64,000 nucleotides of DNA. Source: Streptomyces olivochromogenes (GTDB lineage: Bacteria; Actinomycetota; Actinomycetes; Streptomycetales; Streptomycetaceae). The notes under the pieces were generated by a model. The model had not been told where the DNA came from, made no database searches, and worked only from the letters and a program-made list of their open reading frames with translations. Both the position numbers and the translations under genes were made by a program. The first letter of the stretch is position 1. Every line of letters begins with the position of its first letter. The stretch covers positions 62,001 through 126,000 of the forward strand of contig NZ_JADDRL010000010.1 of NCBI RefSeq assembly GCF_021538895.1, read 5' to 3'. Of the stretch, positions 17,878 through 24,972 are shown in pieces.

Positions 17878-18580
17878 GAGTCGTGCCCCTGTCCTGGCCG
17901 ACCCACGCGGTCGCCCGAAGTGTAAAGGGCCAACTCGGCCGGATGTGTTACACCTCGACCTCGCAGAACAGACCAAATCGACTGAAAACGCATGGACTGC
18001 AAGGGATGAGTCGGCCAACGACGGAACCAGCAGGACGACGGCATGAGGCCCCCGCTGCTTCAGGGGATACGGCTCGCCGCGGTGGCTGACCGCGACTCGA
18101 TGGAGAGCCACACCCGAACCCGGATCGACGACCCCGGTACGGTCCGTGATCCACGCCTGACCGCCCGCCGCTGGTCCGATGCGTATGTGGGGCGGCCGGA
18201 CCCCGTGAGGTGGGCGGGGTCCGGCCGCCCCCGTACCTCTCCGTGCCACTCTCGGGGGGAGTCAAGAGCAACACGGAGAGTGGTCTGGGAAAGACGCGTG
18301 CCTACGACCGCCGGGCGGTCGACCAGAGCCCGCTCCGCACGGACTCGGCACTCACACAGCGCATGGTCGGCGCGAAGCGTCACCCGGCGGGGACGGTGCC
18401 GGTCAGGCACCGGATCAGCGGAGCGCCAACGAGCTGCCGCGCCCACTTGGTCCCGGCCGGGGTGGCGACAGCGCGCCGGCGAGCGACTCCGGCGAGAACG
18501 CGAAGGACGCCTGATGCGTTGTGACACTTCTGTTCTGGCTGACGCTGGTCACCATGAGGCCGTCGTCGCGACCGGAGCAC
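17878..18580. other. Intergenic stretch with promoter region and orphan hairpin
   Basis: Lies between the leftward mat-like operon and the rightward sigma gene and should hold both promoters. It contains the strong hairpin at 18191-18229. A short coding-like minus-strand tail (TPAGTKWARQLVGAPLIRCL) ends at 18380, with no recognisable start; it may be a fragment of a lost gene. Confidence 0.4.
18191..18229. terminator. Strong inverted repeat (14-bp perfect stem), terminator-like
   Basis: GGCGGCCGGACCCC at 18191-18204 pairs perfectly with GGGGTCCGGCCGCC at 18216-18229 across an 11-base loop. This has the strength of a factor-independent terminator. However, no intact gene ends next to it: the neighbouring genes diverge from this region. 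Confidence 0.65.
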
Positions 18581-19261
18581 ATGGGACGGCACGGACTCGA
18601 AGTGGATCCCGTGCGAACGAGGACAGTCTTGGGCCAGGCACGACAACCCGGGCGCGTACAGGCGAACGACCAGAATTTGACGGTGGCAGTCGCTCGCGCC
18701 CAGGACGGCGACGAGGCGGCCTTCGCGGTCGCCTACCGGATCGTGCAGCCGGGCCTGCTCGGCTATCTGCGCGGACTCGTCGGCGACGACGCCGAGGACG
18801 TGGCGTCCGACGCCTGGCTGGAGATCGCCCGCGACCTCGGACGCTTCAAGGGCGACGGAGCCGGGTTCCGCGGCTGGACCGCGACCATCGCCCGGCACCG
18901 GGCGCTGGACCATCTACGCCGCCAGCGCGTGCGGCCCCGGGCGGGCGGGACCGAGCAGGACGTGCTGGACCTGCCCAGCCCGCACAGCACGCATGAACAG
19001 GCCTTGGAGTCCCTCTCCACCGGGCAGGCCCTGGAACTGGTCCGCGGGCTGCCGCGGGACCAGGCCGAGGCAGTGCTCCTGCGGGTCGTCATCGGTCTGG
19101 ACGGCCCCACCGCCGCACGCGTCCTCGGCAAACGCCCGGGAGCGGTACGCACCGCCGCCCACCGAGGCCTGAAACGCCTCGCCCGCCAGCTGGGCGTCGG
19201 CGACGAAGTCGGAGAAAGCGTGACGGGTGAGGCTTCCCGGACGCTGGGAGAGTCGGCATGA
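18581..19261 (+). CDS. ECF-family RNA polymerase sigma factor
   Basis: About 226 residues from the ATG at 18581; the true start is uncertain because no good ribosome binding site stands out. Region 2 is visible at about residues 35-105: FAVAYRIVQPGLLGYLRGLV, then DDAEDVASDAWLEIARDL and FRGWTATIARHRALDHLRRQ. Region 4 follows near 160-215: LVRGLPRDQAEAVLLRVVIG and AARVLGKRPGAVRTAAHRGL. It directs RNA polymerase to its own promoter set. Its stop overlaps a tiny ORF (19258-19356), and the probable membrane-bound anti-sigma partner follows, suggesting coupled synthesis. Confidence 0.85.
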   Translation: MGRHGLEVDPVRTRTVLGQARQPGRVQANDQNLTVAVARAQDGDEAAFAVAYRIVQPGLLGYLRGLVGDDAEDVASDAWLEIARDLGRFKGDGAGFRGWTATIARHRALDHLRRQRVRPRAGGTEQDVLDLPSPHSTHEQALESLSTGQALELVRGLPRDQAEAVLLRVVIGLDGPTAARVLGKRPGAVRTAAHRGLKRLARQLGVGDEVGESVTGEASRTLGESA

Positions 19262-19356
19262 ACGACGCCGGCAGTAGAGGGCAGGCAATCCAGGCACCAG
19301 GGTCCGGCGCCCCGAATGAATCGAGCACGTCGGACAGGAACGGAAACGGACATGGG
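19258..19356 (+). CDS. Possible 32-aa coupling ORF between sigma and anti-sigma genes
   Basis: An ATG at 19258 overlaps the sigma stop as ATGA. The frame runs 32 codons (MNDAGSRGQAIQAPGSGAPN and onward) and stops at 19356, overlapping the anti-sigma ATG at 19352 as ATGGGTGA. The peptide is hydrophilic and has no motif. It may only carry ribosomes from one gene to the next, or it may be an accident of sequence. Confidence 0.3.
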
Positions 19357-20119
19357 TGAGCGGCTGAGCGGCGAGGGCGTTCCCCGCCGCCGCGTGCACA
19401 CCGGCGGCACGTCGGGCCCTGGGGACGTGCGCGACGACTCCGCGCTGGAGACAGTGCTGGCCGCCGTCATGCGCGGAGGTGATCTCGACCCCGAGGCCGA
19501 ACAACGAGCGGTGGCCGCTTTCCGGGCCGCTCGCGACGCGGGCGCGCACCAGGCACGTACTCGGCGCCGGGACGACTGGCGGCTGCCCGCGGGGCAGCGT
19601 GCCGGGCGCCGTCTCAAGACGACGTTCGGCGCGGTGTTCGCCAGTGTCGCCCTGGGCGGTGTCGCGGTCGCTGCCATCGGTTCGGTGGGCTCATCCGCAG
19701 GTGGTCGCGACCGGGGGGCGACGCACCCGTCGGCGGTCACTCCAGACCGACCGGGCGCGTCGTCGGCGTCGTCCGGCGACCTCGGCCCGACGAAGCGCCC
19801 TGCCACCGCCCAGGACACCGAGGCCCACTGCCGCACCTACGAGCACGTGAAGGACGGCGGCAAGGCGATGGACTCGACGGCCTGGCAGCGACTCGTCGCC
19901 GCCGCGGGCGGGCGGGACAAGGTCGCCGCGTACTGCTCCGAGCAACTCGCGCGGGCGACAGCCGCGCGGAGCGGGCCGGGCCACACGGGCGCTGCGGATT
20001 CGGGCAAGGGCTCGGCAGGGAACACCGGCGCGTCCGGCAACGAAAACGGTGGCGCGGACAGCACTGCCGGAGCGAGCGGCCGGGCAAGCAGCGACAAGGG
20101 CAACGAGAAGCACAAGTAG
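19352..20119 (+). CDS. Membrane-anchored putative anti-sigma factor
   Basis: About 255 residues from the ATG at 19352 (an ATG at 19316 is an alternative). Residues ~25-65 are an acidic/helical cytoplasmic segment (ALETVLAAVMRGGDLDPEAE, then QRAVAAFRAARDAG). One transmembrane helix lies at ~88-112 (FGAVFASVALGGVAVAAIGS), followed by a long Ser/Gly/Ala-rich extracytoplasmic tail with two cysteines (AHCRTYEHV, AAYCSEQLA) and a basic end. It lacks the His-x3-Cys-x2-Cys zinc motif of ZAS anti-sigma factors. The role is inferred from its position after the ECF sigma gene and its topology. Start-stop overlaps suggest translational coupling. Confidence 0.65.
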   Translation: MGERLSGEGVPRRRVHTGGTSGPGDVRDDSALETVLAAVMRGGDLDPEAEQRAVAAFRAARDAGAHQARTRRRDDWRLPAGQRAGRRLKTTFGAVFASVALGGVAVAAIGSVGSSAGGRDRGATHPSAVTPDRPGASSASSGDLGPTKRPATAQDTEAHCRTYEHVKDGGKAMDSTAWQRLVAAAGGRDKVAAYCSEQLARATAARSGPGHTGAADSGKGSAGNTGASGNENGGADSTAGASGRASSDKGNEKHK

Positions 20120-20125
20120 TGGTAG

Positions 20126-20428
20126 ATCCAACGGCGGCAGCGCAATGCAGCTGCGGCTGAACATCGATCAGTCGCCGCGCGCAACAAGTCCGCGTGGCTC
20201 AGCGAGCAGCCCCCGGTGCAGCTCGACCCCGAGGTTGTCTTGGTCCAGGTGGACCACTTCGAGGCCGAAGCCCGAAGCCGCGGAGTCACCCACACCACGT
20301 TCCGCCACATCACCGACGCCTTGAACCTCAGCGGCAACCAGTGCCACGACCTACGCGAGCTGCGCATCAACAGCCGTCCGTGGCAAATCCACCGACTGCC
20401 CGACGCGCCGGAGCTTACGGAGCCGTGA
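20126..20428 (+). other. Coding-like ORF without assignment, possibly a gene fragment
   Basis: The plus-strand frame is open from 20126 to the stop at 20428 and looks coding-like: RNKSAWLSEQPPVQLDPEVV, then VDHFEAEARSRGVTHTTFRH and LRELRINSRPWQIHRLPDAP. A GTG at 20216 could start a 70-residue protein, but the coding-like character begins before it. This suggests the tail of a larger gene cut off at the end of the anti-sigma gene. No family recognised. Confidence 0.35.
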
Positions 20429-20550
20429 TCACTGGCGCCAAAGCAGCACCCGGCCAAGTTCGCTACGCCGACCGCGTGCCCCTGCGCAGGCTCTAGATCA
20501 TCCGCGCGACCGACGGTACCTTGTCACCATGACTCACAGCCGAAAGGGCA

Positions 20551-20982
20551 ATGCCGCGTAGGCGCCCATCTGCCGTACGGGACAGCCTCCCCGTACGCCT
20601 CCCCAGGCACTACTTCCGCTACCCGTATCCGCCGATCAACAGGCTGTCCGGGGCGTGCAGAGCCCACATCCGCAGGCTCGAACACATGCGCTTCTGGCCG
20701 GGCGCCACGGAGAAGGCCTTCTGGCACTGGGCTGCCCTCGCTCACGGCCCGCTGAAGAGGATCGCTGATCGCTTCACTTCGACCAGGTGTGGGATCCCAG
20801 AGTGTGGCTGCGATCCCGGATACTTCCGCGATCACCTCGAAGAGATCCTGCATGCCCTACCCAAGAAGTCGGCACGAGAGCTGCGCATGCTCGTATGGGA
20901 TCTCGACTCCAAGATCCTCAGACGAGCCGAGGTCATCCGCGCTCATTCCCCCGACGTCCCGTGGTGGCGAGACCAGCTCTAG
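20551..20982 (+). CDS. Unrecognised protein, 143 aa
   Basis: ATG at 20551 with GAAAGGG about 9 bases upstream. The N-terminus is basic and proline-rich (RLPRHYFRYPYPPINRLSG). A Trp-rich helical region follows (EHMRFWPGATEKAFWHWAAL), then two cysteines in CGIPECGCDPGYF that might bind a metal. A charged helical C-terminus (ELRMLVWDLDSKILRRAEVI) ends in VPWWRDQL. There is no signal peptide or membrane helix. The overall pattern looks like a conserved cytoplasmic actinobacterial protein, but I cannot name the family. It is isolated. Confidence 0.65.
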   Translation: MPRRRPSAVRDSLPVRLPRHYFRYPYPPINRLSGACRAHIRRLEHMRFWPGATEKAFWHWAALAHGPLKRIADRFTSTRCGIPECGCDPGYFRDHLEEILHALPKKSARELRMLVWDLDSKILRRAEVIRAHSPDVPWWRDQL

Positions 20983-21259
20983 ACATTCCTTGGGCCGTCT
21001 CTGGGCCGTCCGAGGCGAACCGACGTTGGCAGATGACGACAACTAGTCCTGGCATCCACGCTGGTCACGGGCTCAGCAGTTCCGCCCAACGCGGACCGGG
21101 AGCGAGGGTCGTCTTCTTACAACGAGCGCGTCGACCTGTACGTGGACGGCGTCCGGCTCCCGCGGCCCATCGCCCTTTCGCGGGCTCAGTGGGACAAGCA
21201 GCAGCGGGCACGTACCCTGACGAGTCGCTCGTCGGCGCCCACACATTAGGGTGGCAGGC

Positions 21260-21769
21260 ATGTCCGTGGTGGAAGTCGTGCAGTTGCTGGTGTCGCCGGT
21301 GCACCGGTACATGGGGCGGCCGTCCGAGGGCCCCTCCGCCGCGACCGGGGAGGAACTGGTCCGGAGCGTCGAGGTACGACGGAACCTGGGCATCGTGGGC
21401 GACCGCTACTACGCACGCCCGGCTCATCGCGACGCCGCCATCACGCTCATGTCGGCAGAGAACCTGCCACTGGACATCAATCCGCAAACGGACCTCGGGC
21501 TCACCCGCCGGAACATCCTGCTCCGTGGCGTCGATATCGACGCGCATGTGGGCTCGACAATATCGCTGGACACCGGCGCGGGCCCCGTCCTGCTGGCCGT
21601 CCACCGTCCGGCCCGGCCCTGCGCGTGGATGGACGCCATCGTCGGTCCGGGCGCGCAGCGCGCCCTGCGGGGCAAGGGCGGCGTACGGTGCACACCGCTG
21701 ACGGACGGCGTACTCACCGTGGGGATGGCGGAGTTCGCGGTCGTGGAGGAGGAGCGGAGCCCGTCTTAG
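21260..21769 (+). CDS. MOSC-domain protein
   Basis: 169 residues from the ATG at 21260 (AGGGTGG upstream; an in-frame GTG at 21251 is an alternative). It has the beta-rich MOSC pattern: VSPVHRYMGRPSEG, GIVGDRYYARPAHRD, LTRRNILLRGVDID and VLLAVHRPARPCAWMD, the last holding the Cys typical of the family. MOSC domains bind molybdenum cofactor sulphur or act in handling thiol-activated or N-hydroxylated compounds. It is a single-domain form without the N-terminal beta-barrel of mARC proteins. It has no Moco-pathway neighbours. Confidence 0.85.
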   Translation: MSVVEVVQLLVSPVHRYMGRPSEGPSAATGEELVRSVEVRRNLGIVGDRYYARPAHRDAAITLMSAENLPLDINPQTDLGLTRRNILLRGVDIDAHVGSTISLDTGAGPVLLAVHRPARPCAWMDAIVGPGAQRALRGKGGVRCTPLTDGVLTVGMAEFAVVEEERSPS

Positions 21770-22505
21770 CCGACGCGCGCTCGAGGCTCCCCGATCTTTG
21801 TGCCCCTTCCCTGGGGCGGCCTACGGAGCCATTGGCCCCTTTTCTCGACTCTGTGGGTCGTGACATTGGTGTCCGGTGCGGCGGGTCGTTCGGTGCTCGG
21901 TGCGTGCCTGACACGGGGTCGCGGGCCGTGTAGGCGAGCAGTTCGCTGAGGTACGCCTCGTTTGACACGGGGGCCGGGCGCGCCACTCCCCCGGTGTTTT
22001 CCGTACGGTCTACGCAACCGCGTGCGCCTGCTGAGCCAGGTCGTCGTCCAGGCTAGCCACTCCCCCGTCCTGGGCACGCCCGCTGACAACGACCGGCCCG
22101 TGGATCACGTACAGGGCGATGCCTCGCCGGGCGCTCGCCACGGCTTACACGGTGATGTTCTGCGCCAGTCCATTCCCAAGGCCGTCGCCATGGATGGGCA
22201 CGCATGGGTCCTCCGGTCTCGGTGGGTGGCGCGTAGTGCGCAGATCGCTGTGCGCACTGGCCGTGCAAGGGGCATCGCGGCTGCCTTGTGCTGGGGTGAC
22301 CTGCGGTTTGTCTCATATACGAAGTGGCAAGAGCAGGGCGTGGGCGCTGACTGTTGTGACTGCGCATAGTGGCGGGTCAGTGCCTGCCAGTGCCACTCGA
22401 AGGCGATGGCCTGGTCGGCGATGCAGTCGGCGCCGAGGGGTGTGCATTGTGTGCAGTGAGCCTCCGCCACCGTGAAGGCGCAGGGCAAAGGGCTGGTGTG
22501 ACGGC
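21770..22505. other. Stretch without an intact gene
   Basis: A minus-strand segment at about 22330-22490 has strikingly coding-like codons (HCTQCTPLGADCIADQAIAF, then EWHWQALTRHYAQS) with several cysteines, but no intact start or end. It is probably a gene fragment. The rest is unrecognised. Confidence 0.35.
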
Positions 22506-22738
22506 CGTCGGGGGTTCTCGCGCTGGTCGTGGGCTTGGCACGTCTACGAGCAGCACCGCCGCTGGCCAACGGACGACACCTGGCAGCGGATCCTGGGCGA
22601 GTTACAGATCGAGGCGAATGCCGCCGATCACGACGTCGCGCTGGCCAAGGTGGTAGCGAGCGAGAGCGTGCAGCGCAGGCACGGACACCCGTCCTCTCAA
22701 GACCGCCGCCTCTGCGGCAGGCGCCGCCGGTAGTGACG
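22506..22738 (+). pseudogene. IS5-family transposase N-terminal fragment
   Basis: The plus strand reads FSRWSWAWHVYEQHRRWPTD, then DTWQRILGELQIEANAAD and a block aligned with the first catalytic region (VALAKVVASESVQRR), where the expected Asp of the V-D-S-T motif is not retained. It stops at about 22736. Only the segment before the catalytic core remains. Confidence 0.6.
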
Positions 22739-22879
22739 GCGCCCATGTGGGCGGACGAAGTCGTCGGCAAGTCCCCATACGCTGACGCTTCATCATCCAC
22801 GGGCGCCACTCGACCGGAAGAGCGAGGGCTCTCCAGCCGCCAGCACAGAAGGTCCGGCCCGGCCTGCCCGCAGCGTCGG

Positions 22880-23323
22880 TCAGGTCCTGGCCACCGCGTC
22901 CGTGACGATGACCACGTCAGCGGGGGGCACCTCGTGACCGTCGTCGTCGACGAACCCCACATGAACGGGCGAGCCGGAACGCGTCCGCCGTAGCGCGGAG
23001 GGGCCCGAGGGGCGTGGGCGATGGAGGTCGCCCCACTGCTGGAGTGCGGACAGCACCACCCGCAGGTCTCGCCCCGCCTCTGTCAGGTGGTAGCTCTGCC
23101 GCGGCCTGCTGCCCGGCTCCTGATAGGTCTTCGTGCGCAGCACGCCGCTTTCGACAAGAAGCTTGAGCCGGGCGCTCAGCAGGTTCGATGCGATGCCCAG
23201 GGCTGACTGGATCTCGGCGAACTTGTGCTTGCCGGCGAAGATCTCGCGGAGCACCAGGAAGGACCAGCGCTCGCCGAGTATCTGCAGACTTCGCTCGATG
23301 GAGCACGCTGGTTCGTCATTCAT
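22880..23323 (-). CDS. HxlR-family transcriptional regulator
   Basis: 147 residues from the ATG at 23323. The family signature is complete: Cys near the N-terminus (MNDEPACSIERSLQILGERW), then SFLVLREIFAGKHKFAEIQ, the recognition helix region GIASNLLSARLKLLVESGVL and the wing SYHLTEAGRDLRVVLSAL. Many HxlR proteins sense redox or electrophiles through that Cys; here it is Cys7. The C-terminal ~35 residues extend beyond the usual length. It is divergent from the SDR gene at 23899 across a 575-base region and is a likely repressor of it. Confidence 0.9.
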   Translation of the reverse strand: MNDEPACSIERSLQILGERWSFLVLREIFAGKHKFAEIQSALGIASNLLSARLKLLVESGVLRTKTYQEPGSRPRQSYHLTEAGRDLRVVLSALQQWGDLHRPRPSGPSALRRTRSGSPVHVGFVDDDGHEVPPADVVIVTDAVART

Positions 23324-23898
23324 GGGGTCTGACCACTGCCGTTCGGCTGGCACTGTCCACCTCCCACGTGGTGCCACGTCCCGTTTGTGCCGACTGCGGC
23401 ACGGTGCAGGAAAGAGTTTACCCCCTGAGTTTCATATTGCAATTCAGGTGCGCGGCCACCGCTTCGACCGGCACGTCTCAGACGAGGCCACATGCCCCGA
23501 GCCCGCACCCCACCACCCCTCTGCCCGCCCGCCGCTGCCACTGCCACTGCCACTGCCACTGCCACTGCCTGCACACCTCGCACACCCAGCGGCCGAAGTA
23601 CCACACGACACCCAGAAAAGTGCAGCACCTAGCTAGGAAATGCACTCAAATTCCCCCCACCCTGGCTTGCATATTTAAATCTAGAGGCTAGCCTGAGACT
23701 CATGAGCGGCGTGCTGGACGCGGGCCGCTCGGGAACGCCGGACCGCGGGATGCCCATCCGGCCGCGCCGGATGGTGCGGCAGCGGCCGTCAAGCCGATCG
23801 CATCCGGATTCCCCCGTCTATCCCGGTCCTCCCCGGCCGGCGCGACCACCTGCCAAGAGCCCGCCCGAACAGGGCGTGCCTGTTGCAAAGGAAGCACG
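23324..23898. promoter_or_regulatory. Divergent intergenic region between HxlR and SDR genes
   Basis: Unusually long (575 bases). It includes the hexanucleotide repeat at 23526-23569 and an AT-rich stretch at about 23620-23700 (CTAGCTAG, then ATATTTAAATCTAGAGGCTAG) with short palindromes, where the HxlR protein could bind. A clear AAAGGA precedes the SDR start. Confidence 0.5.
23526..23569. repeat. Hexanucleotide repeat (CCACTG)n
   Basis: Five to six tandem copies of a CTGCCA/CCACTG hexamer in the HxlR-SDR intergenic region. It is a simple-sequence tract that could vary in length by slippage. Confidence 0.8.
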
Positions 23899-24597
23899 AT
23901 GGAGATCAAAGGATCAGTCGCCCTCGTGACGGGCGCCAATCGCGGCATCGGCCGTGCGTTCGCCCGCGCACTGATCAACCACGGCGCAGCGAAGGTCTAC
24001 GCCGGCGTCCGCGACCCGGCCGACGTGACAGATGCCGACCTCGTCCCGCTGCGCCTGGACGTCACCGACCATGAGGACGTCGCCGCGGCCGCCGCTCTCG
24101 CGAACGACGTCTCCATCGTGATCAACAACGCGGGAGTCGGCGGCGGGAGCACCAAGCTCCTGGAAGGCACCTTCGACGGTGCGCACCAGGCGATGGAGGT
24201 CAACTACTTCGGCACCTGGGCGGTGTCCCGGGCCTTCGCCCCGGTCCTGGCGCGCAACGGCGGTGGAGCACTGGTCAACATGCTGTCGCTGGCGTCCTGG
24301 GTCGGCCAACCACAGTTCCCCGGATACGCGGCCTCCAAGGCCGCGCAGTGGTCACTGACGGACTCCCTGCGGCAGGCCCTGCACCCGCAAGGAACCCTGG
24401 TGGTCGGGGTGCATGCCGGTTTCGTGGACACGGAACTCAGCGCCTGGACGAACGCACCGAAGGTCAGCCCCGCCACCGTGGCCGAGCTGACCATGGACGC
24501 CCTGACCGGCGACCAGTTCGAAGTCCTCGCCGACGAGGAGACCCGGCGCATCAAAGCCGCACTGTCGCAGCCGGTCAGCGCGCCTTCCGGCATCTGA
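23899..24597 (+). CDS. Short-chain dehydrogenase/reductase
   Basis: 232 residues, ATG with AAAGGA about 8 bases upstream. It has the classical SDR motifs: the cofactor motif VTGANRGIGRAFARAL, the NNAG motif (VINNAGVGGG), the catalytic Ser in LVNMLSLASWVG and the Tyr-x3-Lys in YAASKAAQWSL, then HAGFVDTELSAW. An acidic LDVTDHEDV segment binds the adenine. It is a cytoplasmic NAD(P)-dependent alcohol/carbonyl enzyme of unknown substrate. The divergent HxlR gene suggests induction by an electrophile or quinone. Confidence 0.9.
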   Translation: MEIKGSVALVTGANRGIGRAFARALINHGAAKVYAGVRDPADVTDADLVPLRLDVTDHEDVAAAAALANDVSIVINNAGVGGGSTKLLEGTFDGAHQAMEVNYFGTWAVSRAFAPVLARNGGGALVNMLSLASWVGQPQFPGYAASKAAQWSLTDSLRQALHPQGTLVVGVHAGFVDTELSAWTNAPKVSPATVAELTMDALTGDQFEVLADEETRRIKAALSQPVSAPSGI

Positions 24598-24972
24598 TGC
24601 CACGCGGCACCCGGCGGTGAAGCCCTGCTCTCCGGGGAACGGACGCAGCGGCCTTTCCCCCGGTCGGCGGTGCGCCCGCCAAGGCCGCAAGCGGCCGACG
24701 CACGAGGTTCTTGCGCTGGGTGTTGCAGACCCGGCCGGCCTGAAAATCCCGCCCCTTGCGCACGTCCGCTCCCGGGGTCTGCCGCCGGGCGGGCACTCCT
24801 TCCGGACCGCGGGCGGCCCGCACGAATCCCGGCACGTGGGGGATGGCAGCACAGCGGGCAGCCGGTGACCGGCGCGCGAGCACAACCGCCGACGCCGACC
24901 AGCAGGTACGCCTCGCCACGGCGGACGCAGGCGCGACAGACGCAGACGTGGGGGACACAGAAAGGACGATCG
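24598..24972. other. Intergenic stretch
   Basis: No gene recognised. It precedes the phosphatase-regulator gene, whose ribosome binding site AAAGGA lies at 24961-24966. Confidence 0.4.
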
